Positions 8,209 to 14,593 of a stretch of DNA of 14,593 nt are shown piece after piece (the first letter of the stretch is position 1; each line of letters starts with the position of its first letter). The position numbers and the translations under genes are program-made. Source of the stretch: an uncultured Prevotella sp. (lineage in GTDB: Bacteria; Bacteroidota; Bacteroidia; Bacteroidales; Bacteroidaceae); assembly GCA_934204655.1 (NCBI GenBank), contig CAKPZJ010000038.1:1-14593 (forward strand), given 5' to 3'. The notes under the pieces are model-generated. The model searched no databases and had not been told where the DNA came from. It saw only the letters and a list, made by a program, of their open reading frames with translations.

Positions 8209-9297
8209 TTATTTGTGATAGTGCTTCTCGTAGAACTTCTTCTTGACGATAGTGCCAGGGAACGTTTTCTTGCGAATCTGAACCTCGACGGTGTCGCCCA
8301 GCTTGAGCGAGGCGTCAACCAGCGCCACGGCACAGCTCTTGTCTACCGAGAGCAGGCGATAGCCGGTGGTAACGACACCCACCTCGCGGCCGTCCTTGAG
8401 GACAGGATAGCCATGACGGGGCACGGCGTGCCCCTGCAGCTCTATGCCGCGCAGCCGGTGGCTCACTCCGTTGGTTTTCTGGTCGATGAGCGCCTCGCGA
8501 CCGATAAACTCGGGTTTGTCCAACTTGCAGAACATGGAGAGGCCAGCCATAACGGGCGAAATGTCAGCGCTCAGTTCATCGCCATAGAGGGGCAGGCCCA
8601 CCTCGAAGCGCAGGGTGTCGCGGCAGCCCAGTCCGCAGGGCTTGCAGCGGCCGCTGGCCATCAGCTTGTCCCACGTGCTGCGTATATAGTCGTGCGAGCC
8701 GTAAATCTCGAAGCCATCCTCGCCGGTATAGCCCGTGCGCGACACGATGAGCTGCTCGCCAGGAATGTCAATGGTCTTAACGGTGTAGAAGACCAGCTCG
8801 TTACAGGGCAGGCCCAGCACCTCCTCCATCACCTGGGCCGACTCGGGGCCCTGTACGGCCAGCTGCCCGTAGTAGTCAGACTGGTGGGCTATGTTTACGT
8901 CCATCCCCTCGGTGTGGTCGGTCATCCAGGCCACGTCCTTGTCTATGTTGGCCGCGTTGATGACGATAAAGAAGTCTTGCTCGCCCATCTTGTAGACCAG
9001 CAAGTCGTCTACCGTGCCTCCATTGGGATAGCACATCATGCCATAGTATATCTTGCCTATCGGGGCGTCGGTCACGTCGTTGGTGAATATATGGTTTACA
9101 TACCGCTCAGCATCGTGGCCGGTAACCCTGACCTCTCCCATGTGCGAAACGTCGAACACGCCACAGTGCTGGCGTACCGCGTTGTGCTCGTCGATGATGG
9201 ATGTGTACTGAATAGGCATGTCGAAACCGCCAAAAGGTTGAATGAGCGCACCCAGCGCCACGTGTTTGTCATACAGACAGGTTCTCTTGTTTTCCAT
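8209..9297 (-). CDS. gcvT: Aminomethyltransferase (glycine cleavage T protein)
   Basis: Transfers the methylene carbon from aminomethyl-GcvH to tetrahydrofolate, releasing ammonia. The 362 residues match the family length. Seen in order: LYDKHVALGALIQPFGGFDMPIQY near the N-terminus, GVFDVSHMGEV (46-55), FTNDV, the GGTVDDLLVY segment whose DD pair (97-98) corresponds to the catalytic Asp of E. coli GcvT, SRTGYTGEDGFEIY in the folate pocket, and RDTLRFEVGLPLYGDEL. The C-terminal barrel ends with VQIRKKTFPGTIVKKKFY. It is first of the four gcv genes proper. The 50-base gap before it holds no visible promoter or glycine riboswitch, so it is probably read from a promoter before the lipoate ligase gene. 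Confidence 0.96.
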   Translation of the reverse strand: MENKRTCLYDKHVALGALIQPFGGFDMPIQYTSIIDEHNAVRQHCGVFDVSHMGEVRVTGHDAERYVNHIFTNDVTDAPIGKIYYGMMCYPNGGTVDDLLVYKMGEQDFFIVINAANIDKDVAWMTDHTEGMDVNIAHQSDYYGQLAVQGPESAQVMEEVLGLPCNELVFYTVKTIDIPGEQLIVSRTGYTGEDGFEIYGSHDYIRSTWDKLMASGRCKPCGLGCRDTLRFEVGLPLYGDELSADISPVMAGLSMFCKLDKPEFIGREALIDQKTNGVSHRLRGIELQGHAVPRHGYPVLKDGREVGVVTTGYRLLSVDKSCAVALVDASLKLGDTVEVQIRKKTFPGTIVKKKFYEKHYHK

Positions 9298-9347
9298 ATA
9301 CCTTAATTATATTATAAATCGTTAGTGTTCTGTAGTGCCGCGGCCAC

Positions 9348-10055
9348 CTATATGCCTATAAAGGTTGGGTCCAGGTATTCGCGCTCTATGTCGGCTATGC
9401 CCGCCTGGTCCTTGGCAGTCAGCGTGTAGTGGTGCTGACACAGGGTGGTCCTCAGCCGCGCCCGTATGTCGGCAAAGGGGATGGGGGTGTAGTCCTTGAG
9501 CAGGCATATACGCTGTCGTACGCTCTCTACACCGTGCTTGTCCAACTTCTGCCGTGATGGCGTGATGGCCTTCAGCATGTTTTCCATGTCTGTATCATAG
9601 AGCAGGGTGCCGTGGGCGATGTTGCTGCCCGGCAGGTGATAGATGGCGTTGCCCGAAACCTTGCGGTCGCCTATCATAATGTCGTTGTGGTCGTTCTTGT
9701 GAGCGTCTATGCCCATCGCCTGCAGGCTGTCGGCCATCATGTCCAGGTAGCGGGAAAATGTCTGGTCAACCTTCTCGTCGGGGGTGATGTACGAGAGCAT
9801 CACGTTGCTCATGTCGGCATACACGCAGCCGCCCCCGCTCTTACGGCGGAACATGGCTATGCCGTGCCGACGGCAGTAGTCGATGTTAACCTCGTTCTGG
9901 GGAACCTGATTGCGTCCGAATATGACAGAGGGAGTTACCTGCCACATAAAAAAGCAGTCCTCACCTCTCAGAATGTGCTGTGCTACGTACTCTTCCATGG
10001 CCAGATAGTAGCTTAGTCGCCTGGGTTGTGTGTCGCCCGATTCTATATAGATCAT
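9348..10055 (-). CDS. lplA: Lipoate-protein ligase A family, catalytic domain only
   Basis: Likely activates lipoate with ATP and attaches it to lipoyl domains, here most plausibly GcvH. The family signatures are clear: RRKSGGGCVYAD (70-81), the adenylate-binding lysine in GDRKVSGNA (Lys132) and HGTLL (148-152), all close to E. coli LplA. At 235 residues it lacks the roughly 90-residue C-terminal accessory domain of E. coli LplA, which takes part in lipoate activation there. In Thermoplasma a separate LplB supplies this part, but no such gene is in the window. It may therefore need a partner elsewhere or act as a lipoyl or octanoyl transferase; motif similarity favours ligase. It is first in the block of lplA-gcvT-gcvH-gcvPA-gcvPB-lpd, 50 bases before gcvT. 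Confidence 0.88.
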   Translation of the reverse strand: MIYIESGDTQPRRLSYYLAMEEYVAQHILRGEDCFFMWQVTPSVIFGRNQVPQNEVNIDYCRRHGIAMFRRKSGGGCVYADMSNVMLSYITPDEKVDQTFSRYLDMMADSLQAMGIDAHKNDHNDIMIGDRKVSGNAIYHLPGSNIAHGTLLYDTDMENMLKAITPSRQKLDKHGVESVRQRICLLKDYTPIPFADIRARLRTTLCQHHYTLTAKDQAGIADIEREYLDPTFIGI

Positions 10056-10086
10056 AAATGGTCTTCTTTAATGGTAATATGATATG

Positions 10087-10118
10087 CAAAAATAGTAATA
10101 AAATGCTGAATGGCCACA
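10087..10118 (-). promoter_or_regulatory. Probable promoter of the lplA-gcv operon
   Basis: On the minus strand TATTTTTG (10094 down to 10087) fits the Bacteroidetes -7 box TAnnTTTG. A TGTG at 10118-10115 lies 20 bases further up and is a one-mismatch -33 box. The box ends 32 bases before the lplA ATG. The -33 match and spacing are imperfect. Confidence 0.5.
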
Positions 10119-10222
10119 CATCTTTAGTTATTTATTCTGAAAAACGTTAACACTTTTCTGCTCGGGGCCCTGATGATTCTGCTAATGGCCCCCACGTAGG
10201 TAGCCATCAGTGCTTTTGGAGA

Positions 10223-10277
10223 GTAAAAAGGTAATTTTGAAAGGTAAAAAGATAAAGGGTAAAAAAGCAAAAAACGC
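10223..10277. repeat. A-rich arm of an imperfect inverted repeat (left)
   Basis: An A/G-rich stretch with recurring words of the form GGTAAAAA, ending in gggtaaaaaagcaaaaaacgc. Its reverse complement resembles 10438-10490: both arms share, in order, AAAGGyAAAAAG, then GGTAAAArAGCAAAAArCGC, with a few bases inserted between these words in the right arm. The arms enclose about 160 bases that include repeat copy B. It lies in the 10056-10499 spacer, which has no convincing gene. Confidence 0.6.
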
Positions 10278-10330
10278 TGCTGATATGCCTGGCACCAGTT
10301 CTCTGTAAGCCAATGACCGTCTTGAGAAAC

Positions 10331-10392
10331 GAAAAGGCCGGTCTTTAGAACTCTAAAGACGGCTCCCAGTATCGTAAAGGTCAATCTCCACG
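10331..10392. repeat. Dispersed intergenic repeat, copy B
   Basis: Gapless partner of 2057-2118. Its hairpin is gtctttag (10341-10348) with ctaaagac (10353-10360) around aact, and gcc/ggc extends it past one bulged G. The long outer pairing of copy A is broken here. Read leftward, the hairpin is followed by CTTTTCGTTT, so it may serve as the Rho-independent terminator of the operon ending at 10500, the only good candidate downstream of that gene. Confidence 0.75.
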
Positions 10393-10398
10393 GTTTCA

Positions 10399-10409
10399 GG
10401 AACTGTTCC
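10399..10409. repeat. 11-bp palindrome GGAAC-T-GTTCC
   Basis: A perfect five-base inverted repeat around one central T, seven bases from the end of repeat copy B and within the region enclosed by the A/T-rich arms. It resembles the GTTCC-containing heads of some REP-like elements, but is too short to assign. Confidence 0.4.
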
Positions 10410-10437
10410 CTCTGCCATTAGGGCAACCACGGCCCCT

Positions 10438-10490
10438 GCGCTTTTTGCTCTTTTACCTTTTTATTCTTTTACTTTTTGCCTTTAAAAAGG
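10438..10490. repeat. T-rich arm of an imperfect inverted repeat (right)
   Basis: Mirror partner of 10223-10277, T/C-rich on the plus strand with ctttttgctcttttacc followed by ctttttgcctttaaaaagg. It begins just nine bases past the stop codon of the phytase-like gene (leftward), so the minus-strand transcript of that operon would run through an A-rich stretch here. Confidence 0.6.
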
Positions 10491-10499
10491 GTCGCCGTG

Positions 10500-11567
10500 C
10501 TATTTCAGGCGGACAACAAGGGTCTTGAACCAGTCTTTGAGCACCCCGTAGTACTGATCCTGCGAGTCGGACACGAGGATGAGCACCTGCGAGCCGTCGG
10601 CCAGACGTGGGCCCAGGCACATGCCCTCGTAGTTGGCCAGTGAGTGGTTGAACAGCGTTAGCCGCGTCTGCCACTGGGTCAGCAGATGCTTGTCCATATA
10701 CTGGACATCGTCGCGGTTCAGACTTTCCTCGTTGGTGAGGGGCGTGTCGGGCCAAGCCTGGAAGAGTCGGCAGCTGACGTACGAGCCTATTTTGGCTGGC
10801 GACACATAGAACTCGCGCTCCAGCACCAGCAGCGAACCGTCGTTCAGTGGGGTAATGGTGGGCACGCCCATGGCAAAGAGCGCGCTGGTGCGGGTGCTCA
10901 GCGGCGCATCCATCAGGTAGGCATATTGGGCTATGGGCTTCAGCGCCTCGTCGAACGACTGGAAGCGCAGCCGGTTTCGAGCTCCGTTTCGGGAGTCGCT
11001 GCGCGGGCCGTCGCCATCGAGTGTGCTCTCGTTGCAGGTCCATACGCGGTGCGTGTCGGCGTTGTAGCCCAGCGCCTCGAAGCCTAAGTTCCTGTCCGCC
11101 TTGCGGTATATCGCGGGCACCTCGGCCTCGCGGTGGGTGAGCTGGCCGTTGGTGTCGTACTCTAAGATGCGGCCGTCGGCCTCGCCACTTACCAGAACCG
11201 TCTGTGAGGCAGGGAGGTAAGTGATGCCCTCGCCGTCGCGGTTGGCGAGCTGCGAGCTACAGAACCCGCGGTTAACTACCTGTATGAGCTGACCCGAGAT
11301 GGAGTCGATGTCGATGTCAAAGATGAAGAAACCATCCGTTTTAGACTTGTCGCTGACCACAAAGTACTGCTTGTCGCGGTAGTGGGTTATGCCACTGTAG
11401 TTGCCTGCGGGCACGGTGGCCGCGAAGTGGCGCTGCTCGTTGGCCCGCACCACCTGTACGGTGTCTCTGGGCTGGGTGCCGGCATGGACAGGCAGCGCCG
11501 TGGTTATCAGCGCCACTATGCAGGTGATGAATAAGAATGGTTTAGCGGTGGGCATAGGTAAGTACAT
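10500..11567 (-). CDS. Exported phytase-like esterase domain protein
   Basis: Resembles the family called esterase-like activity of phytase (a beta-propeller fold); substrate unknown. The N-terminus is a signal peptide: a short basic region, a hydrophobic core FLFITCIVALITTAL (11-25) and a likely cut after PVHA (residue 29). It is not a lipoprotein, since no Gly/Ala/Ser precedes the Cys. The mature part has segments typical of the family: YSGITHYRDKQYFVVSDKS (57-75), NRDGEGITYL (109-118), LGFEALGYN (161-169) and YEGMCLGPRLADGSQVLILVSDSQ near the C-terminus. The ATG at 11567 overlaps the upstream phosphopantetheinyl transferase gene by 26 bases; an ATG at 11555 (overlap 14) works equally well and keeps the signal peptide. 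Last gene of its operon. The family call rests on recalled motifs. Confidence 0.75.
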   Translation of the reverse strand: MYLPMPTAKPFLFITCIVALITTALPVHAGTQPRDTVQVVRANEQRHFAATVPAGNYSGITHYRDKQYFVVSDKSKTDGFFIFDIDIDSISGQLIQVVNRGFCSSQLANRDGEGITYLPASQTVLVSGEADGRILEYDTNGQLTHREAEVPAIYRKADRNLGFEALGYNADTHRVWTCNESTLDGDGPRSDSRNGARNRLRFQSFDEALKPIAQYAYLMDAPLSTRTSALFAMGVPTITPLNDGSLLVLEREFYVSPAKIGSYVSCRLFQAWPDTPLTNEESLNRDDVQYMDKHLLTQWQTRLTLFNHSLANYEGMCLGPRLADGSQVLILVSDSQDQYYGVLKDWFKTLVVRLK

Positions 11568-12144
11568 AGTCGGGGGTTACACGGTAGTGTACATCGAGTG
11601 TCTTGGGTGCCTTCAGGTCGTCTACCCGGAGCGTGCCCGCTGTGCTGGGTGTCATGGGCTCGACCCTCATCTCGAAGTATTGTAGATTTTCTTCGGCACA
11701 CAGCTTGTACACGGTTTCCTTGGCGCTCCAGTGGAGCAGTTGCGAGGTGGTGTCGGGTGTCAGCTCGTCGGGCCTGACAAACTTGGAGAGCACTCGCGCT
11801 ACCCGCGTGCTGTAATATTCGATGTCGATAGCCACGGGTTCATGGCGCGAGAGGATGAGGGCAGCGTAGCCACGGGTGTGACTGATGCTCACGTGGTAGC
11901 CGTCTACTCGTGGGCGGCTCAGCTCGTCGTGGGTAATGCGCTTGGAGCCATCGCCGGTCATGGCAAATAGCAGCGCGTAGACCGCCAGCACCTCGCGCCG
12001 TCGTGCATCGGCATGGTAGTGGCCAGCCTCGGTCACTCCGGCCAGTCGCGGGTCCTGGGCCATGAGCAGCTCGGTAGTGTCCTCTATCGCCCATAGGCCG
12101 AGCTGTATGCCAGGGGCTATAGACTCGATGCTTAGCAGTGCCAT
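11542..12144 (-). CDS. 4'-phosphopantetheinyl transferase, Sfp type
   Basis: Moves the phosphopantetheine arm from CoA onto a serine of carrier proteins such as acyl carrier protein. The superfamily signatures are ISHTRGYAALILS (87-99), the Mg2+-binding VAIDIEYY (104-111; Asp107, Glu109) and LHWSAKETVYKL (137-148; Glu143, Lys147). At 200 residues it is a little shorter than Bacillus Sfp. No polyketide, peptide synthetase or carrier-protein gene is near, so a housekeeping role on fatty-acid ACP is the simpler guess than a secondary-metabolite role. Its ATG lies four bases after the gldE stop, and its end overlaps the phytase-like gene, showing a compact operon. Confidence 0.9.
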   Translation of the reverse strand: MALLSIESIAPGIQLGLWAIEDTTELLMAQDPRLAGVTEAGHYHADARRREVLAVYALLFAMTGDGSKRITHDELSRPRVDGYHVSISHTRGYAALILSRHEPVAIDIEYYSTRVARVLSKFVRPDELTPDTTSQLLHWSAKETVYKLCAEENLQYFEMRVEPMTPSTAGTLRVDDLKAPKTLDVHYRVTPDYVLTYAHR

Positions 12145-12148
12145 GCGG

Positions 12149-13474
12149 TTAGTCCTTGTGCTCGTGTACGATGACCTTGACGCGGCTGATGCGGCGCTCC
12201 TCGACAGCCATCACCTCAAAGGTAAAGTTCTTGTAGTCTATGCGTTCATGGAGCGTCAGGAAGTCGCCCTTTATCTCTAACAGCATGCCCGCTATGGTAT
12301 CGGCGTCGCCACATACCTCGGTAAAGGTGTCGTCGTCTACATTCAGGATGCGGCACAGGTCGCTCAGCAGCGTCTTGCCCTCGAACAGATACGTGTTGTA
12401 GTTTATCTTCGAGTACGTTTTCTCATCGTCGTCGTACTCGTCGTTTATCTCGCCCACTATCTCCTCCAGGATGTCCTCTAACGTTACCAGTCCGCTGGTG
12501 CCTCCAAACTCGTCGACCACGATGGCTATGTGTACCTTGTTCTCCTGGAACTCGCGGAGCAGGTCGTCTATCTTCTTGGTTTCCGGAACAAAATAGCCTG
12601 GACGTATCAAGCTTTGCCACCGGAACGTGGCCGGCTTGGACACATGGGGCAACAGGTCCTTGATATACAGTATTCCGCGTATGTTGTCATCGTTGTCCTG
12701 ATACACGGGGATGCGGCTGTAGTTGTTTTCGAGTATGCAGGAGAGCACCTCGGCAAACGTGCTGCGTATGTCAATGTCCACTATGTCCTGCCGGCTGGTC
12801 ATTACCTCCTTGGCGGTCTCGTCGCCAAATCGGATGATACCCTGCAGGATGCTCTGCTCGTCCTTGATGTCGTCCTTGTCGGTCAGCTCAAGCGCCTGTT
12901 CCAGGTCGTCTACGCTCAGGCTTTGCTCCTCCTTGTGAACGACCTTCTCCAGGAATATGCCGCTCTTGATGAGGATGGTCTCGATGGGCCAGAACAGGCG
13001 GCGCATGAACATGATGCCACTGACAGACTTGCGGCAGTAAGCCAAGGGGGTTTGCCGGCTGTACACCTTGGGCATTATCTCGCCAAAGAGCAGCAGCAGG
13101 AAAGTAAGGATAACCGTGAGGCTGACAAACTGTATCCACACAGCCTTGGGGCCGAAGGTTACTAATGAGCCGAAGGCATAGTTACACAGCATGATGATGG
13201 TAACGTTGACAAAGTTGTTACCTATCAGAATGGTGGCCAGCGTACGTTCGCCATCGGCCCGTAGCAGTTGGATGCGCTTGTCCTTGTTGTTTTTCTCGAG
13301 TTCCAGCTCGGCCACATCGGTGGGCGACAGGCTGAAGTAAGCTATCTCTGAAGCGCTGATGAAGCCCGATACCCCAAGGAGTATGGCGGCCATGATTAAG
13401 GAAAATACGGCTCCCAGGGAGGGAGCATTAAAAGTAACATCCTTAACGGCTTCAGTCAAAAAAGTAATGTCCAA
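12149..13474 (-). CDS. gldE: GldE-like CNNM/CBS-domain membrane protein
   Basis: An inner-membrane protein of the CNNM/CorC family, related to Mg2+/Co2+ efflux proteins and to GldE of gliding Bacteroidetes. Three membrane segments are visible at about 20-48, 82-105 and 111-131, the last leading into FGEIMPK, a signature of the DUF21/CNNM domain. A paired CBS module follows (about 222-276, with YSRIPVYQ, and 287-345, with VVDEFGGTSGLVTLEDILEEIVGEI). The CorC_HlyC transporter-associated domain runs from about 356 to 436. Length 441 fits GldE. The order ssb-gldE is also found around gldE in gliding species, where gldD follows; here a phosphopantetheinyl transferase gene takes that place. Transport substrate is not evident, and gliding is not implied. 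Confidence 0.87.
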   Translation of the reverse strand: MDITFLTEAVKDVTFNAPSLGAVFSLIMAAILLGVSGFISASEIAYFSLSPTDVAELELEKNNKDKRIQLLRADGERTLATILIGNNFVNVTIIMLCNYAFGSLVTFGPKAVWIQFVSLTVILTFLLLLFGEIMPKVYSRQTPLAYCRKSVSGIMFMRRLFWPIETILIKSGIFLEKVVHKEEQSLSVDDLEQALELTDKDDIKDEQSILQGIIRFGDETAKEVMTSRQDIVDIDIRSTFAEVLSCILENNYSRIPVYQDNDDNIRGILYIKDLLPHVSKPATFRWQSLIRPGYFVPETKKIDDLLREFQENKVHIAIVVDEFGGTSGLVTLEDILEEIVGEINDEYDDDEKTYSKINYNTYLFEGKTLLSDLCRILNVDDDTFTEVCGDADTIAGMLLEIKGDFLTLHERIDYKNFTFEVMAVEERRISRVKVIVHEHKD

Positions 13475-13485
13475 TGTGTAAGAGT

Positions 13486-13917
13486 TTAGAACGGTAACTT
13501 GTCGTTGCTGGGCTGCTCGGCGGCCTGTGTATTGCTCTGTGTGGCCTGCGTATTGCCTGGCGTGGCCTGCGAGGTGCTCTGTGCCTGCTGCCGTGGCGTC
13601 AGCATTTCCATGTTTTCAACTAAAATCTCAGTAACGTAGCGGCGCTGTCCGGCCTTGTCATCATAAGAACGGTAGCGTATGCGGCCCTCTATGTAGAGTT
13701 TGTCGCCTTTCTTGACGTACTTCTCTACTACCTTGGCCAGACTGCGGTAGAATACCAGATTGTGCCAGTCAGTGTGGTCGGGCACCTGGGTACCGTTCTG
13801 CAGGGTGTAGCCGCGTTCGGTAGTGGCCAGCCTTACCTGGGCCACGGCCTGGTCGGCATCGTAGTAGCGTACATCGGGAGCAGCGCCCACGTTGCCTATC
13901 AGCATAACCTTGTTCAT
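13486..13917 (-). CDS. ssb: Single-stranded DNA-binding protein
   Basis: Coats single-stranded DNA during replication, repair and recombination and recruits partners through its C-terminal tip. The OB-fold occupies about residues 1-107 (MNKVMLIGNVGAAPDVRYY, WHNLVFYRSLAKVVEKYVKKGDKLYIEGRIRYRSY, TEILVENMEML). A Gln/Thr/Ser/Asn-rich linker follows, built partly of three heptapeptide repeats, and then the acidic-hydrophobic tip NDKLPF that matches the DDLPF-like tip of other SSBs. Length 143 is on the short side of normal. Its ATG overlaps the stop of the upstream 187-residue gene in ATGA, and gldE starts 11 bases after it, so it is mid-operon. Confidence 0.95.
   Translation of the reverse strand: MNKVMLIGNVGAAPDVRYYDADQAVAQVRLATTERGYTLQNGTQVPDHTDWHNLVFYRSLAKVVEKYVKKGDKLYIEGRIRYRSYDDKAGQRRYVTEILVENMEMLTPRQQAQSTSQATPGNTQATQSNTQAAEQPSNDKLPF
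13522..13584. repeat. Three 21-bp tandem repeats in the ssb linker
   Basis: Units at 13522-13542, 13543-13563 and 13564-13584 each begin ggcctg and share the layout ggcctgygtattgcyctgtgt with a few changes. In the ssb frame they encode AQSTSQA, TPGNTQA and TQSNTQA. The unit is a multiple of three, so copy-number change would keep the frame and only alter linker length. Confidence 0.85.
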
Positions 13918-14477
13918 AAGTCGGCCTCCTCTTTCCAGCGTCCTAGGTAAGTGAAGCGAAAATTCTTGCCCTTGGCTGAGGGAAACTGGCTGCGGGGGTC
14001 AACCCGGTGGCGCAGGTGGTCTACGATGCGGTTGTAGCAGTCCAGACCAGACACGGCCTTGCAGCGGGCCTCAAAATGAGTATCGCGGTATTCGTGCTTG
14101 CCGGTAGATGGAACCATAACCACCCGCTTGAAGTCGAGCGCGCCCTCGTACCATCCCTCGCAGGTCTCTGTGAGACGCGTGGCCACGTTGGCGGCCAGCT
14201 CTCGGCGTTCCGGGGTAGGGGCCATCATTGGTCTTACGGCTTTTTTCTGCTTGAAATCGGCCATGTTCTGGGCTGTAGTCTTAATCATAATGAAGTACAC
14301 GCGCGGGCGAACCTTGTAACGCTTGGGGAAACAGGCATCGCTGTTAGCATAGTCACGGACATCTTTCTCCATGGCGGCATCAACTTTGATTTCTGGGATA
14401 GAGCGCAGAAAGTCTAAAGCCTCTTCGGCACTATACACAAGTGTTTCCTTATCAAAATACCGGATATATAAATTCAT
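13914..14477 (-). CDS. Conserved-looking protein of unknown function
   Basis: I do not recognise this 187-residue protein. It has no signal peptide or membrane segment and looks soluble. The N-terminal 45 or so residues are mildly acidic and probably helical (AEEALDFLRSIPEIKVDAAMEKDVRDYAN). The middle and C-terminal parts are basic, with KRYKVRPRVYFIMIKTT (53-69), KQKKAVRP, and several aromatic-basic segments such as YNRIVDHLRHRVDP and NFRFTYLGRWKEE. The charge pattern and position next to ssb would suit a nucleic-acid role, but that is inference only. The ATG at 14477 follows an A/T-rich leader just after the tRNA gene. The stop overlaps the ssb start in ATGA, which is good evidence that it is a real, translated gene coupled to ssb. 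Confidence 0.8.
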   Translation of the reverse strand: MNLYIRYFDKETLVYSAEEALDFLRSIPEIKVDAAMEKDVRDYANSDACFPKRYKVRPRVYFIMIKTTAQNMADFKQKKAVRPMMAPTPERRELAANVATRLTETCEGWYEGALDFKRVVMVPSTGKHEYRDTHFEARCKAVSGLDCYNRIVDHLRHRVDPRSQFPSAKGKNFRFTYLGRWKEEADL

Positions 14478-14521
14478 TAGTTTTTATGTTTCTCTATTAA
14501 AATAACAATAATAAAAAAAAG

Positions 14522-14593
<72 letters not shown>

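Noticed and set aside
8203..9306. Plus-strand open frame of 367 codons covering the whole of gcvT in antisense
   Set aside because: It mirrors gcvT almost end to end, which has full family motifs. The antisense product shows no recognisable domain and has the composition expected of a codon-bias shadow.
9298..9347. Glycine riboswitch or separate promoter before gcvT
   Set aside because: The gap is only 50 bases, too short for a glycine aptamer, and has no TAnnTTTG box.
10124..10384. Minus-strand open frame of 86 codons in the 10056-10499 spacer
   Set aside because: It runs through repeat copy B and the A/T-rich arm, so its sequence is dictated by repeats. It resembles no protein and would precede lplA without need.
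12530..13165. Plus-strand open frame of 211 codons antisense to gldE
   Set aside because: Lies wholly within gldE, whose CBS and CorC motifs are clear. The product is a low-complexity Leu/Val/Ala-rich shadow.
13405..13420. Partial match to the repeat core (tacggctccc) within gldE
   Set aside because: Short match inside a coding region without the hairpin; most likely chance.

Overview
The window reads as a chromosomal segment from a Bacteroidales bacterium, most likely Prevotella or a close relative. Three things point there. A promoter of the Bacteroidetes form (TTTG, 19 bases, TAnnTTTG) sits in front of infC. A-rich leaders without Shine-Dalgarno sequences precede the genes. The 3' part has a gldE gene next to ssb and a phosphopantetheinyl transferase gene. 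Genus is an inference. All genes look housekeeping; I see no phage, integrase, CRISPR array or defence locus.

Rightward block (1-3589): the 3' part of thrS (threonyl-tRNA synthetase, start outside the window), a strong terminator, a 350-base spacer with a dispersed repeat, and then a promoter driving infC-rpmI-rplT (IF-3, L35, L20). A 16-bp hairpin at 3628-3663 ends this transcript and probably also ends the convergent gcv transcript.

Leftward block 1 (10055 down to 3768): a single-domain lipoate-protein ligase gene, then gcvT, gcvH, gcvPA, gcvPB and lpd, tightly packed or overlapping. It encodes the complete glycine cleavage system: P (split into two chains), T, H and L proteins, plus an enzyme able to lipoylate H. 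The split P-protein and the T-H-PA-PB-lpd order with a lipoate ligase resemble clostridial operons more than the one-chain P-protein I recall for Bacteroides and Porphyromonas, so transfer is worth testing.

Between the two leftward blocks (10056-10499) is a gene-free repeat island. It holds a second copy of the repeat seen before infC, two A/T-rich arms in inverted orientation, an 11-bp palindrome and a probable promoter for lplA-gcv.

Leftward block 2 (14477 down to 10500): an unrecognised 187-residue protein, ssb, gldE, a Sfp-type phosphopantetheinyl transferase and an exported phytase-like esterase, with overlaps or gaps of 4-11 bases. A leftward tRNA-Gly(GCC), missing only its first base, closes the window. 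The least explained elements are the paired intergenic repeats, which look like leftward terminators, and the 187-residue protein.
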